Shown in pieces: positions 35,982 through 45,503 of a stretch of 64,000 bases of DNA. The stretch comes from Halobaculum sp. CBA1158 (GTDB lineage: Archaea; Halobacteriota; Halobacteria; Halobacteriales; Haloferacaceae). Within the stretch, counting starts at the first letter, position 1. Each line of letters starts with the position of its first letter. Below the pieces are notes generated by a model that worked only from the letters and a program-made list of their open reading frames with translations, was not told the DNA's origin and did not search any database. The stretch is from positions 2,232,001-2,296,000 of the forward strand of contig NZ_CP090371.1 of NCBI RefSeq assembly GCF_021431925.1. Reading direction: 5' to 3'. The position numbers were made by a program, and so were the translations under genes.

Positions 35982-37391
35982 TCACACCTCCACGTCGGTG
36001 TCGACTAACGCCGCCTCCAGCACCTGCAGCGGGTGATCGATCTCGTAGCCGGTGCCGTGCTCCATCTGCATCGAGCAGGTCGGACACTCGGTCATGCCGG
36101 TCTCGCCTTCGGCGTGCTCCATGTGCTCGAACATCTCCTCGCCGATCTCCATCGAGTACTCGTACTTCTCCTCCTTCCAGCCGTAGGTCCCCGAGATCCC
36201 CGAGCAGGAGTCGCCCACGTCCTCGACGTTCACGCCGTCGAGGTGGCGGAACAGCTCGACCGCCTGGCGGTCGAGGCCCTGGTTCCGGGAGTGACACGGG
36301 GCGTGGTACGCGAAGTCGGGGATGTCGTGGTCGCCGGCGTCGACCTCGCTCAGCGGGTCGATCACGTTCTCGTTGATCAGCAGGTACTCCAGGGCGTCGT
36401 AGGTGTTGGCGGCGACCGTCTCGGTGCCCTCGAAGTCGAACAGCTCGGGGTACTCCTGTCGGAGCGCCATCGAACAGGAGGTACAGGAGGCGACCACGTC
36501 GTACCCCTGCTCGATGGCGTCGCCGAGGCTCTCGACGTTGACCTCCGCCGAGCGCCGGGCGTCGTCGAGCATCCCGTTGGCGAACATCGGCGTGCCCGAA
36601 CAGCGCTGGTCGGGGACGAGGATCTCGTACCCGAACGCCTCGTACACGCGGACGAGCGCCTTCGCGACCTCGACGGTGTTGTAGTTGGCGTAGTCACCGT
36701 GGAAGTACGCGATCCGCTTGTCCTCGCTGTCGACTCTCGGTCCGCCCCGCTGCTTCCACCAGCTCCGGAACGTCTGGTCGGCGAACTCGGGGAAGTCGCG
36801 CTCGGCGGTGATGCCCAGCAGCTTCTCGTTGACTGTCTGGACCAGCGAGTTGCCCATGATCGCGTTCGTCAGCCGGGGCACCTTCGAGCCGAGCCCGGCG
36901 AGCGTGCCGTAGTTGGCGAGGATCCGGTTGCGGAGGTACTCCCGCGAGAGCGTCGGCTGCTGGTTCTCGACGTACTCCGCGCGGGCGGTGTTGTGCATCT
37001 GTGACAGCGGCACGTCCGAGGGACACGCCCCGTCACAGCGCATGCAGTTCGAACAGCCCGTGATCGAGTCGTCGATCTCGGTGTCCTCCTTGCGCTTGAG
37101 CCGCCATTGCTCGGGGCCCTGGAACTTCGGCCCCGGGAAGGAGTCGTCGACCTCCGCGACCGGGCAGGAGGTGTCACAGGAGGTGCACTTGTAACAGGAG
37201 TCCGCGCCGGGGCGGAGGTCCATGTCGGACCCCTCGAACACGTCGACGGGCTCGAACTCGCCGCCCGCGTCCGCGGCGGTGCCGCCGTCGGCGACGGGCT
37301 CCGCGCCGGCCGCCGTCCGCTGGTTCTCGTCACGCTCGCGGTCACAGCCGCAGTCGTCGTGGGTGTCGTGAGTGTCGTCCATGTCGGTCAT
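35982..37391 (-). CDS. glpC: anaerobic-type glycerol-3-phosphate dehydrogenase subunit C (iron-sulfur)
   Basis: A 469-residue electron-transfer subunit. Two [4Fe-4S] motifs lie in the N-terminal third: CYKCTSCDTSCPV and CSNCMRCDGACPSDVP. Two CCG-type cysteine motifs follow: SCTSCSMALRQ and ECPTCSMQME, with CHSRNQG and CSGISG. It carries electrons from GlpA to membrane quinone. The start overlaps the glpB stop (ATGA). A strong Shine-Dalgarno-like GAGGAGGT directly abuts ATG 37391. An ATG at 37382 would have a more normal 9-nt spacing, so that start may be used. The His/Asp-rich N-terminus (DTHDTHDD) is unusual. Confidence 0.94.
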   Translation of the reverse strand: MTDMDDTHDTHDDCGCDRERDENQRTAAGAEPVADGGTAADAGGEFEPVDVFEGSDMDLRPGADSCYKCTSCDTSCPVAEVDDSFPGPKFQGPEQWRLKRKEDTEIDDSITGCSNCMRCDGACPSDVPLSQMHNTARAEYVENQQPTLSREYLRNRILANYGTLAGLGSKVPRLTNAIMGNSLVQTVNEKLLGITAERDFPEFADQTFRSWWKQRGGPRVDSEDKRIAYFHGDYANYNTVEVAKALVRVYEAFGYEILVPDQRCSGTPMFANGMLDDARRSAEVNVESLGDAIEQGYDVVASCTSCSMALRQEYPELFDFEGTETVAANTYDALEYLLINENVIDPLSEVDAGDHDIPDFAYHAPCHSRNQGLDRQAVELFRHLDGVNVEDVGDSCSGISGTYGWKEEKYEYSMEIGEEMFEHMEHAEGETGMTECPTCSMQMEHGTGYEIDHPLQVLEAALVDTDVEV

Positions 37392-38665
37392 ACCTCCTCG
37401 GCCGCGGTGCGTCCCGCGACCGCTCCGGTGGCCAGCGAGACGCCGCTGGCCGACTTCTCGCGCGCCACGTCAGCGCCGCCGACGACGCCGCCGGCGGCCG
37501 TCAGGTTCTCGAACTCCGGGTCCCCGGCGGCGTCGAGCGGACGCGCCCGTCCGTCGATCCGGACGCCGAACCGGGCGAACGCGTGGTCGGCGAACGCGCC
37601 CGCCTCCGACCACGCCGTCCGGTCGTCCGGCTGGGGGACGTGACAGCCGAACAGGTCCTCGCGCGCGGCCTCGCGGCCGGAGTCGAGCCCTTTGCCGACT
37701 AGCCCGCCAGTCGCGAGGACGAACGCGCCCGCCGAGTACGGTATCCGCGCGCCGTTGCGGTCGATGGTCACCGACGCGATCCGACCGTCCGGGTCCGTCT
37801 CGAAGTCGACCACGGGCGTTCCGGTCGTCATCGACACGCCGGCCTCGTCGAGCGCCTCGAACAGTCGGTCGGAGAGCCGGATCCCCGGCAGGCTCGGCGG
37901 CCCCGTCGGCACCTCGAACACGTCGACGCCGAGGCGGTCGGACAGGTCCGCGCGTACCTCCTCGACGCGACCGTCGCCCAGCATCGCCGGGAAGCCGACG
38001 CGCCCGGCGTCGTCGAGGTGTGGACGCACGCGGTCGGCGAGCCGCTGCCGGGTCGTCCGCCCATCCCCTGCGTCCTCGTCTCTCTCCAGCGCGTGCGCCA
38101 ACCGCGTCACGGCGGCGTCCGCGCGGTACTCCCCGGGGAACGCGATCGTCGTGCCCGCAACGGCGAACGGGACGCCCGCGGCCGAGAGGCGCTGTGCGGC
38201 GAGCGGCGCGTCGAAGTCCGTCGCGGCTTCGAAGCCCACGAGGAGCATCGGGCGCTCGTCGCTCGCGAGGCCGGGCGCGACGCTTCGCGGGTATCTGGCC
38301 GTCGGCTTCACCCGCCCCGAGGTCGTCGTCGCGAGCGCGTTGCGGTCGGTGTGACTCCCGCGGTACGGGTCGCCGACGGCGTCGTCGAACAGCGCCAGCC
38401 CCTCCCGGAGCGCGTCCCCCCCGAGGGTCCGATACGGGTGGGTCGACGGGAGGTCGTCGACGGCGTCGAACGGGTCCGCCGCCGGCGTCGCTCCCGCGTC
38501 CGGGTCCGGATAGCCGAGCGCGTCGACGAGGCCGCTCGCCTGCCGAAGCGTGCTCTCGTTCGCCGAGATCAGGTGGACGTGTGCGCCCTCCCGGGCGGCC
38601 GACAGCGCCGCCGTCGCGCCGGCGAGGCCGCCGCCGACGACGACCACGTCAGCCTCAATCGCCAC
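37388..38665 (-). CDS. glpB: glycerol-3-phosphate dehydrogenase subunit B
   Basis: A 425-residue flavoprotein-like subunit. The dinucleotide motif [20 protein letters not shown] starts at about residue 6. Later segments [27 protein letters not shown] and a C-terminal [20 protein letters not shown] match GlpB proteins that bind FMN and link GlpA to GlpC. GTG 38665 is preceded by GGAGGTGA at a spacing of about five nt. This favours it over the GTG at 38674, which lies inside that Shine-Dalgarno. It overlaps the end of glpA. Confidence 0.92.
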   Translation of the reverse strand: MAIEADVVVVGGGLAGATAALSAAREGAHVHLISANESTLRQASGLVDALGYPDPDAGATPAADPFDAVDDLPSTHPYRTLGGDALREGLALFDDAVGDPYRGSHTDRNALATTTSGRVKPTARYPRSVAPGLASDERPMLLVGFEAATDFDAPLAAQRLSAAGVPFAVAGTTIAFPGEYRADAAVTRLAHALERDEDAGDGRTTRQRLADRVRPHLDDAGRVGFPAMLGDGRVEEVRADLSDRLGVDVFEVPTGPPSLPGIRLSDRLFEALDEAGVSMTTGTPVVDFETDPDGRIASVTIDRNGARIPYSAGAFVLATGGLVGKGLDSGREAAREDLFGCHVPQPDDRTAWSEAGAFADHAFARFGVRIDGRARPLDAAGDPEFENLTAAGGVVGGADVAREKSASGVSLATGAVAGRTAAEEV

Positions 38666-40448
38666 CCGCGTCACCTCCCGGGTCGCGGGCGGGCACGCCG
38701 CCGTCGGCAGCCGCCGGTCCGGATTCCCCGTCGGCGTCGTCCGCGGTCGGGTCGTCCGCGGTCCCCTCGCCCGTCGCCGAGTCGGCCGCGCCCGCGTCGA
38801 ACGCCGAGAAGTCCTCGGGCGTCGCCCCGTCGCGGTTGAACGTCGTCGCGTGCAGCAGGTGGTTGAGCATCGCCTGCGAGAGCTGTTCGCCCCACAGCGC
38901 GTGGCGCTGTCCCTTCCAGCGCTCCTGCCACAGCTCGTCGAGCGCGGCGTCGACGGTCGGGCGGTCGAACGCCTCGTCGGCGTCGTGGAGCTCGTTCGCC
39001 ATCCGGTGGGCACAGAAGCCGCCCTGGCAGTTGCCCATCGACGCGCGGGTCCGCAGGCGGACCGCATTCAGGTCCGACCCCGAGCCGTCGATGGCGTCCC
39101 GGAGTTCCGCGCGGGTAACGGCCTCGCACTGGCAGACGACCGGATTCGGCTCGTCGGTGTCGAGCACCTCGTCGGCGCGGGAGCCGAGCCGCTGGACGCT
39201 CCGGCGTCCGATCGGCGAGCGCAGGCCGAACTCGTCCATGTAGTCGCGCAGCACCGAGAAGTCCTCGCTGCCGGGAAGGGGTCGGTCCGCCGTGGTGCAC
39301 TCGGCGTTCACGCCGAGGAGGTCGCAGACGTGATCGGAGATCTGCTCGGCCATCAGGCGGTAGGTGGTGAACTTCCCGCCGACGATGGAGGTCATCCCCG
39401 GCAGGTCGTCGCGCTCGGCGTGATCCAGCAGGAAGAAGTCGCGCGTGATGTCGGTGGGGTCCTCTGTGCCGGTGCCCGGCGGCTCGTACAGCGGGCGCAC
39501 GCCCCAGTACGAGCGGATGGTGCGCGCGTCCTCGAGCATCGGCACCAGCTTCGACAGCTCCTCGATCATCAGGTCGACCTCCCACGCCTCCTCGGGGTAG
39601 TCCTCGGGGTCGTCGACCTCCTCGTCCGTCGTCCCCAGGATGCAGGTGGTCTCGTGGGGGACCACGATGTCGGCGTCGCCCTTCGGCTTGCACCGGTTGA
39701 TCACCGTGTCGACCTCGCGGACGTTCATCACCGTCATCACCCCCTTGCTCGGCCGCACCTCCACGTCGACGCCGGCCATGTCGCCGACGCGGCCCGCCCA
39801 CGCGCCCGTCGCGTTGACGACGTGGTCGGCGCGTATCTCCTCGGTGCCGCCCTCGCGACCGTGGATCCGGTTCCCCGACCCCGATTCGTGGGTCACCTCG
39901 CACCCGACGACCTCGCCGTCCTCGACGAGCACGTCGGTGACGGGCGAGTGCGTCTCGATACGCGCGCCGTGTGCCTCGGCGTCGGCGGCGTTCGCGACGC
40001 ACAGGCGGAAGGGGTCGACCGCGCCGTCGGGAACCCGGATCGCCTTGTCGATGTCGCCCGCGAGGAACGGCTCCGCCTCGCGGGCCTCCTCGGCGGTGAG
40101 CACCTCCGCGGGAATGCCGCAGTCGCGACACCCCTCCAGCTTCTCCCGAAAGTACTCCTCGGTGTCCTCCGGGCGCTTGACGAACAGCCCGCCCGTCAGC
40201 TCGACGCAGTGGCTCGCGATGTCGCGCAACACCCGGTTCTCCTCGATACACTCCCGGGCGCTGGCCTGGTCGGAGACGGCGTAGCGTCCGCCGCTGTGAA
40301 GCAGCCCGTGCATCCGCCCCGTCGTCCCGTGTGTGAGGTTGCCCTGTTCGACGAGCGTCACGTCGACCCCGCGGGTGGCCAGATCGCGCGCCACGCCGCA
40401 GCCGGTCGAGCCGCCGCCGATCACGAGCACCTCCGTCCGGTCGCTCAT
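38655..40448 (-). CDS. glpA: glycerol-3-phosphate dehydrogenase subunit A (catalytic flavoprotein)
   Basis: A 597-residue enzyme oxidising sn-glycerol 3-phosphate to dihydroxyacetone phosphate. The FAD motif [19 protein letters not shown] starts at about residue 8. The signature [15 protein letters not shown] follows at about 40-55. [13 protein letters not shown] is near the end of the oxidoreductase domain. A BFD-like [2Fe-2S] module follows (VVCQCEAVT then [11 protein letters not shown]). The last 50 residues are acidic and disordered. The ATG at 40448 starts the FAD strand; upstream codons are promoter sequence. glpA, glpB and glpC overlap and form one operon. Confidence 0.95.
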   Translation of the reverse strand: MSDRTEVLVIGGGSTGCGVARDLATRGVDVTLVEQGNLTHGTTGRMHGLLHSGGRYAVSDQASARECIEENRVLRDIASHCVELTGGLFVKRPEDTEEYFREKLEGCRDCGIPAEVLTAEEAREAEPFLAGDIDKAIRVPDGAVDPFRLCVANAADAEAHGARIETHSPVTDVLVEDGEVVGCEVTHESGSGNRIHGREGGTEEIRADHVVNATGAWAGRVGDMAGVDVEVRPSKGVMTVMNVREVDTVINRCKPKGDADIVVPHETTCILGTTDEEVDDPEDYPEEAWEVDLMIEELSKLVPMLEDARTIRSYWGVRPLYEPPGTGTEDPTDITRDFFLLDHAERDDLPGMTSIVGGKFTTYRLMAEQISDHVCDLLGVNAECTTADRPLPGSEDFSVLRDYMDEFGLRSPIGRRSVQRLGSRADEVLDTDEPNPVVCQCEAVTRAELRDAIDGSGSDLNAVRLRTRASMGNCQGGFCAHRMANELHDADEAFDRPTVDAALDELWQERWKGQRHALWGEQLSQAMLNHLLHATTFNRDGATPEDFSAFDAGAADSATGEGTADDPTADDADGESGPAAADGGVPARDPGGDAGGD

Positions 40449-40498
40449 AGTATGACTCCGTGTATCACACCCCACGGACGCCGGGAGTATTACGCTAT

Positions 40499-40518
40499 CG
40501 ATCACCCCCTAGTGATCG
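40499..40518. promoter_or_regulatory. inverted repeat operator upstream of glpABC
   Basis: CGATCAC and GTGATCG, with a 6-nt spacer, form a perfect 7-bp arm palindrome about 50-70 nt before the glpA ATG. A possible TATA element (GTAATAC on the minus strand, near 40490) lies just downstream, so the palindrome abuts the core promoter. A glycerol-responsive regulator site is likely; which protein binds is unknown. Confidence 0.55.
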
Positions 40519-40549
40519 TAGATAACAGTTCACCGACGGTACCGCGGAT

Positions 40550-41728
40550 TCAGGCGGGGACCTCCTCCACCTTCCGCCGGACGAGCCGACGGAACGCGAG
40601 CGTCGGGAACCGGGGATCGATCCGGCTCGGCGGCCGTCCCGGACCGTCCGTGCCCTCGACGCGCACGCGCTCGACGACGCCCGTCTCCGCGAGTTCGTAG
40701 AGGAACCGCTCGACCGTCGAGGCCGTCAGGTCCATCCGATCGGCGATCCGGGCGGCGCAGTCGCCGACGGGCGCGCGCTCGGCCGGATCCAGGTCGACCA
40801 GGTGCGCCAGCGTCCGCACCCGGTTCGTCGGGAGCGCGAGCACGCGCCCGAGCGGGACGCACGGCCACGGGACCGCCGCCATCCCCGCGTCGACGGCGTC
40901 GTCGCCGACGCCGTCCTCGCCCGCGCGGGAGGCGACCTCGACCGCCCCGAGCAGCGCCGACAGCGCGATCCCCGCGTTTCCTTCGGCCCACTCCGCGAGC
41001 CGGCGAACCGCGCCGTGAGCGAGCGCGCCCTGTCCCAGTCCCGCGTCCGCGCGGGTCGCGAGCAGGTCGGTCAGCGCCGCCCGGGAGTACGGCTCGACGC
41101 CGATCGCCTCCGTGCCCGTCGGGAGGTCCGCGTCCTCGGGCGACGTGCGGCCGATCGCGAGCCAGGCGAACGCCCCGTCGACGGCGTCGAGGCGCTCGGC
41201 GACGGTCCGCGCGTCGACGGTCTCCGGTTCGCCCACGTGGTCGGCGACGACCACGACGGGACCCGTGCCCCGCACCTGTCGCTCCAGCCGATCGCGGAGT
41301 TCGTCGGTGCCGACGCCGCGCCGTGGCACCGGCTCGGCGGTCAGCGCGTCGAGCACCGCGTGGAGGAACTCGAACGTCGAGTCCGCGCGCCGGAGGTCGA
41401 CCCGGACGAACGAGACGCCCGGGGCGCTGGCCCCGCGAGTTGTCGTGTAGAGGGCGTCGCCTGTCGAGGACAGCGACTCCGAGAGCCGGTCCGCGAGCGC
41501 GACGGTCACCGCGGACTTCCCGACTCCCCCCGGCCCGTGGAGGTAGCCGTTCGGCGGCGTCCGTCCGTCGAAGACGGGATCGAAGTGGTCGAGCAGTCGC
41601 TCGACGAGCGAGCCGCGGCCGACCGGCTCCTCGGGGTGCCAGACGGGGCTCAGCGGCTCCTCCTCGAGCACGACGCGCTGACGGTCACCGGTACGCTGTC
41701 TGCGTGCGATCCTGTCCTCGATGTCCAT
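40550..41728 (-). CDS. ORC1/Cdc6-like AAA ATPase, possibly a regulator
   Basis: A 392-residue protein resembling archaeal Orc1/Cdc6: basic start, WHPEEPVGRGSLVERLLDHF, then Walker A GPGGVGKS (65-72). The Walker B position reads VVVVADHVGEPE (158-169), with D163-H164 instead of the usual Asp-Glu, so ATP hydrolysis may be weak. The C-terminal 90 residues form a winged helix (ARIADRMDLTASTVERFLYELAETGVV). True replication initiators usually have a strong Walker B and an origin next to them, and I see no origin repeats here. It lies between glpABC and glpK, which hints at a role in that region. It may also be an inactive paralogue. Confidence 0.78.
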   Translation of the reverse strand: MDIEDRIARRQRTGDRQRVVLEEEPLSPVWHPEEPVGRGSLVERLLDHFDPVFDGRTPPNGYLHGPGGVGKSAVTVALADRLSESLSSTGDALYTTTRGASAPGVSFVRVDLRRADSTFEFLHAVLDALTAEPVPRRGVGTDELRDRLERQVRGTGPVVVVADHVGEPETVDARTVAERLDAVDGAFAWLAIGRTSPEDADLPTGTEAIGVEPYSRAALTDLLATRADAGLGQGALAHGAVRRLAEWAEGNAGIALSALLGAVEVASRAGEDGVGDDAVDAGMAAVPWPCVPLGRVLALPTNRVRTLAHLVDLDPAERAPVGDCAARIADRMDLTASTVERFLYELAETGVVERVRVEGTDGPGRPPSRIDPRFPTLAFRRLVRRKVEEVPA

Positions 41729-41866
41729 GAGTCGTTGGCGTCGGACGGCGCGCCCGCCGGCGTGCCGCCGTTCGTGCGCCGTCTACGGGGGCGGGGGTTC
41801 TAATCGTCTCGGAACCGTCAGTCGAGGCCGGTCTCGTCATTGTTTACTCTCACTACCCTGTCCGTT

Positions 41867-41897
41867 AGTAACGTTTATAATAGTTCACTATGTTACT
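41867..41897 (+). promoter_or_regulatory. glpK promoter: TATA box framed by inverted repeats
   Basis: A strong TATA box, TTTATAAT (41874-41881), is flanked by AGTAAC (41867-41872) and GTTACT (41892-41897), which are inverted copies. ATAGT-tc-ACTAT (41880-41891) is a second palindrome just after the TATA. The predicted start of transcription is near 41904, about 43 nt before the glpK ATG. A GGAGG at 41934-41938 is the ribosome-binding site. Confidence 0.65.
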
Positions 41898-41946
41898 GAG
41901 TAGCGAGGGAACTCGTGGGAGCGAGCCCGACACGGAGGACACACGA

Positions 41947-43479
41947 ATGGCCAACACGTACGTCGGCGCGATCGATCAGGGAACGACCGGGACGCGGTTC
42001 ATGGTGTTCGACCACGCGGGACAGGTCGTCGCCAACGCGTACCGGACGCACGAACAGATCTATCCCGAACCCGGGTGGGTCGAACACGACCCGACGGAGA
42101 TATGGGAGAACACGAAGGCGGTCGTCACCGCGGGGCTCGAGGAGGCGGGCCTCGACGCGACCCAGTTGGAGGCGCTCGGGATCACGAACCAACGCGAGAC
42201 GACGGTCGTCTGGGACGAGGCGACCGGCAGGCCCGTCCACAACGCGCTCGTGTGGCAGGACCGTCGGACGACCGATCGAATCGAGGAGCTGGAGGCCGAG
42301 GACAAGATCGAGTGGATCCGCGAGACGACCGGACTCGAGGCCGACGCGTACTTCTCGGCGACGAAGACGGAGTGGATCCTCGACAACGCCGAGCCGCTGA
42401 AGCTGCAGGCGTCCCGGAGCGAGGACGTTCGCGACCGCGCCGAACACGGCGAGCTCCTGATGGGCACCATCGATAGCTGGCTCATCTACAACCTGACGGG
42501 CGAGCACATCACCGACGTGACGAACGCCTCGCGGACGATGCTGTACGACATCCGCGGGCTGGAGTGGGACGACGACCTCCTCGCGGAGTTTCGCGTCCCC
42601 GAGTCGATGCTTCCGGAGGTGCGCCCCTCCTCCGACGAGGCGTACTACGGCCACACCGATCCCGACGGGTTCCTCGGGGCGGAGGTGCCGGTCGCGGGCG
42701 CGCTGGGCGACCAACAGGCGGCGATGTTCGGCCAGACGTGCTTCGACGCCGGCGACGCGAAGAACACCTACGGCACCGGCTCCTTTTACCTGATGAACAC
42801 GGGCACCGAGGCGGTCGAGTCCGACCACGGCCTGCTCACGACGATCGGCTTCCAACTGTCCGGCGAGCCGGTGCAGTACGCGCTGGAGGGGTCGATCTTC
42901 GTCACCGGCGCGGCCATCGAGTGGCTGGAGGACGTGGACCTGATCAACAACGCCGCCCAGACGGCCGAGCTCGCTCGATCGGTCGACTCAACCGACGGCG
43001 TGTACATGGTCCCGGCGTTCACCGGCCTGGGCGCGCCCCACTGGGACGGTCGCGCCCGCGGCACCATCGTCGGCATGACCCGAGGGACGCGCAAGGAGCA
43101 CGTCGTCCGCGCGACGCTGGAGTCGATCGCGTATCAGACGCGCGACGTGGCCGAGGCGATGGAGGCCGACTCCGGCGTCGAGACCACGAGCCTGCGCGTC
43201 GACGGCGGCGCTGTGAAGAACAACTTCCTGTGTCAGCTCCAGTCGGACATCATCCAGACGGACATCGCCCGCCCGCAGGTCGACGAGACGACCGCGCTCG
43301 GCTCGGCGTACGCCGCCGGGCTCGCGGTCGGCTACTGGGACTCCGTCGACGACCTGCGCGAGAACTGGCAGGTCGACCGGGAGTTCTCCCCGGAGATGGA
43401 CGCGGACGACGCCGACCGGATGTACGGTCGCTGGGACGACGCGGTCGAGCGCTCGCTGGACTGGGCGAGGGAGGACTGA
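41947..43479 (+). CDS. glpK: glycerol kinase
   Basis: A 510-residue kinase that phosphorylates glycerol to sn-glycerol 3-phosphate, the substrate of GlpA. The N-terminal phosphate loop AIDQGTTGTRFMVFD, ITNQRETTVVWD, and WQDRR are the FGGY family marks. Later segments GALGDQQAAMFGQ and VDGGAVKNNFLCQLQSD complete the active site. The ATG at 41890 lies upstream of the likely transcription start, while 41947 has GGAGG eight nt before it. The membrane protein gene follows after 3 nt, so they form an operon. glpABC is transcribed away on the minus strand. Confidence 0.97.
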   Translation: MANTYVGAIDQGTTGTRFMVFDHAGQVVANAYRTHEQIYPEPGWVEHDPTEIWENTKAVVTAGLEEAGLDATQLEALGITNQRETTVVWDEATGRPVHNALVWQDRRTTDRIEELEAEDKIEWIRETTGLEADAYFSATKTEWILDNAEPLKLQASRSEDVRDRAEHGELLMGTIDSWLIYNLTGEHITDVTNASRTMLYDIRGLEWDDDLLAEFRVPESMLPEVRPSSDEAYYGHTDPDGFLGAEVPVAGALGDQQAAMFGQTCFDAGDAKNTYGTGSFYLMNTGTEAVESDHGLLTTIGFQLSGEPVQYALEGSIFVTGAAIEWLEDVDLINNAAQTAELARSVDSTDGVYMVPAFTGLGAPHWDGRARGTIVGMTRGTRKEHVVRATLESIAYQTRDVAEAMEADSGVETTSLRVDGGAVKNNFLCQLQSDIIQTDIARPQVDETTALGSAYAAGLAVGYWDSVDDLRENWQVDREFSPEMDADDADRMYGRWDDAVERSLDWARED

Positions 43480-43482
43480 CCG

Positions 43483-44559
43483 ATGACCGAGCTGCTCCTG
43501 CAGGTACCCCTGCTCGGGATGGAGTGGGAGACGTTCCTGCTGCTGTTCATCACGGCGCTCGCCGGCGGGGCGTTCGGCGCGGCCATCGGCGCGCTCCCCT
43601 CGTTCATCTTCACGGGCTTCGTCGTGTTTCTCGGCGAGGGGCTCGCGATACTCCAGCGGGAGATCGGCACGCTCCCGAACGTCAACGGCGGCGAACTCGC
43701 CGCCGGCGTGACCGGCGTGATCGGCTTCGGCGCGGTCACGGGCCCGCACATCGCCTTCGCCGGCGGCGTCGCCGCCTCGGCGTACGCGGGCAAGAAGTAC
43801 CCCGAGATGGAGCCCGAGGGATGGGACTACCACTTCGGGAAGAACATCCTGTACGCGTTCGGCACCAAGCCGGACATCCTCGCGGTCGGCGCGGTCTTCG
43901 GCCTCCTGGGGATGCTCATCAATCAGGTCGGCGCGGCCGTCGGCACCCCCACCGACACGATCGCGCTGTCGGTCGTGCTCACGGCGCTGATCGCCCGCGT
44001 CGCGTTCGACTACCCGCTCGTCGGGACGGCCGCCGGCGGGAGCCTGTTCGACATGACGCCGTTCGAGCGCGAGGAGCCTCGCGCCGTCGGCGACGGCGGC
44101 GAGGTGCCCGAGGAGCACGCCGGTCGCCTCGCGACCGAGCCGTGGCTGCCACACCAGTACAAGTGGGGCGGCGTGGCCGCGATCGGCCTCGTCGGCGGCA
44201 TCCTCGGCGGCTACATCTGGATCCGGACCGGGAGCATCTTCCTGGGCTACGCCATCTCGGCGATGAGCCTGCTGTTCCTCCAGTTGGGCGTCGAGAACAT
44301 TCCGGTGACCCACCACATCACCCTGATCGGGGCGGTCGGCGCGGTCGTCGTCGACCCCGTCGCCGGGAGCGTCGTCGCGCTGCTGGCGGCGGGCGCGTTC
44401 GGCGTCGCCAGCGGCCTGCTCGGCGAGGTGACCCAGCGGCTCCTGTACGCCCACTCGGGGACCCACGTCGACCCGCCCGCGATGGCCATCGCGATCGCGA
44501 TGCTCGTCGTCGCCGTGCTGGCGCTGTTCGGCGTGCTTCCCAACGCGGGCTATCTCTGA
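43483..44559 (+). CDS. polytopic membrane protein tied to glpK, candidate glycerol transporter
   Basis: A 358-residue protein with about nine to ten membrane segments and no NPA motif of aquaglyceroporins. It starts 3 nt after glpK, so the two are co-translated. Gly-rich repeats such as GGAFGAAIGALPSF and TGVIGFGAVTGPHIAF recall families with paired hairpins. A soluble loop near residue 195-225 is acidic. In Haloferax a membrane gene in this position was called a putative glycerol facilitator (glpX) as I recall, but I see no direct proof of transport. A role in glycerol uptake is inferred from position only. Confidence 0.82.
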   Translation: MTELLLQVPLLGMEWETFLLLFITALAGGAFGAAIGALPSFIFTGFVVFLGEGLAILQREIGTLPNVNGGELAAGVTGVIGFGAVTGPHIAFAGGVAASAYAGKKYPEMEPEGWDYHFGKNILYAFGTKPDILAVGAVFGLLGMLINQVGAAVGTPTDTIALSVVLTALIARVAFDYPLVGTAAGGSLFDMTPFEREEPRAVGDGGEVPEEHAGRLATEPWLPHQYKWGGVAAIGLVGGILGGYIWIRTGSIFLGYAISAMSLLFLQLGVENIPVTHHITLIGAVGAVVVDPVAGSVVALLAAGAFGVASGLLGEVTQRLLYAHSGTHVDPPAMAIAIAMLVVAVLALFGVLPNAGYL

Positions 44560-44580
44560 GTAGCCCCCCGCAGTATCCCA

Positions 44581-44585
44581 TTTTT
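44581..44585 (+). terminator. possible terminator after glpK operon
   Basis: Five T residues 21 nt after the membrane-protein stop, preceded by a C-rich stretch. Archaeal RNA polymerase stops at T-runs. No strong stem is present. Confidence 0.35.
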
Positions 44586-44609
44586 CGAGCTCCTTCACCG
44601 CCGACCGCA

Positions 44610-44690
44610 CGGGCGACGCATCCCTCACGGACCGTCCGGGCGACCCACCCCTCACGGACCGCCCGGGCGACGCATCCCTCGCCGACTGCG
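44610..44690. repeat. three 27-bp tandem units before the CinA-like gene
   Basis: Units start at 44610, 44637 and 44664, each beginning cgggcgac and continuing cgcatccctc in two copies. They lie in the 206-nt spacer between the glpK operon and the CinA-like gene. They do not code for a conserved protein. Confidence 0.75.
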
Positions 44691-44765
44691 TCCGCCACGG
44701 ACCGCGTCGGCGACGACGCGGGCTCGCCGCCGAACTTAAGCCCGCGACAGCCGTCGGGTCCGTCG

Positions 44766-45485
44766 ATGCACGTCGCGCTCGTCACCGTCGGCGACGAACT
44801 GCTCGCGGGCGACACCGTGAACACGAACGCCTCGTGGCTCGGCGAGCGCCTCACCGCCCGCGGCGTCGCCGTCGAGCGCGTCACGACCGTCCCGGACCGC
44901 GTCGGCGACATCGCGGCCGTCGTTAGCGAGTACCGCGACGCCTACGACGCCGTGCTCGTCACCGGCGGGGTCGGTCCGACCCACGACGACGTGACGATGG
45001 ACGGCGTCGCCGCCGCGGTCGGCGTCGACCTCGTCTCCAACGGCGAGGCGCTGGCGTATCTCACCGATCACGGGGGGTACGCCGCCGAGGACCTTACCGA
45101 GGGCACGACCCACCTCCCCGCCGGCGCGCGCGTCGTCCACAACGAGGTCGGCGTCGCGCCCGGCTGCGTGATCGACTCGGTGTACGTGTTCCCCGGCGTG
45201 CCCGCGGAGCTCCACGCGATGTTCGAGTCGGTCGCCGACGAGTTCGCCGGCGAGGAGCCGCACACCGCCGTCGTGGAGACGCCGGAGCCGGAGTCGCGCC
45301 TGCTCGACCGGCTCGCCGAGGTGCGCGAGCGCTACGACGTGGCCGTCGGCTCGTATCCCGGCGAGCACGTCCGAGTGAAATTCACGGCCACCGACGAGGC
45401 GCTCGTCGAGGAGGCGGCCGCGTGGTTCCGCGAGCGCGTCGAGTCGGTCGACGGCGGCGACGACAGCGGCGACGCCGCCGAGTGA
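44766..45485 (+). CDS. CinA-like molybdopterin-binding domain protein
   Basis: A 239-residue protein with the MoCF-binding fold: VTVGDELLAGDTVNTN, then VLVTGGVGPTHDDVTMDGVAAAVG. The C-terminal part of bacterial CinA (nicotinamide-nucleotide amidase) is absent, so this is the short archaeal form that may act as an ADP-ribose or NAD-derivative pyrophosphatase. The family also includes molybdopterin biosynthesis enzymes, so the exact reaction is open. ATG 44766 starts the fold. Confidence 0.88.
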   Translation: MHVALVTVGDELLAGDTVNTNASWLGERLTARGVAVERVTTVPDRVGDIAAVVSEYRDAYDAVLVTGGVGPTHDDVTMDGVAAAVGVDLVSNGEALAYLTDHGGYAAEDLTEGTTHLPAGARVVHNEVGVAPGCVIDSVYVFPGVPAELHAMFESVADEFAGEEPHTAVVETPEPESRLLDRLAEVRERYDVAVGSYPGEHVRVKFTATDEALVEEAAAWFRERVESVDGGDDSGDAAE

Positions 45486-45503
45486 CGTGCGCGTCCGCGA
45501 CGC

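Noticed and set aside
41890-41946. Upstream ATG extending glpK by 19 codons
   Set aside because: It lies only 9 nt after the TATA box, before the probable transcription start, while ATG 41947 has a good ribosome-binding site.
40449-41946. Possible replication origin next to the ORC1/Cdc6-like gene
   Set aside because: No long AT-rich unwinding region and no repeated origin recognition boxes were seen on either side.
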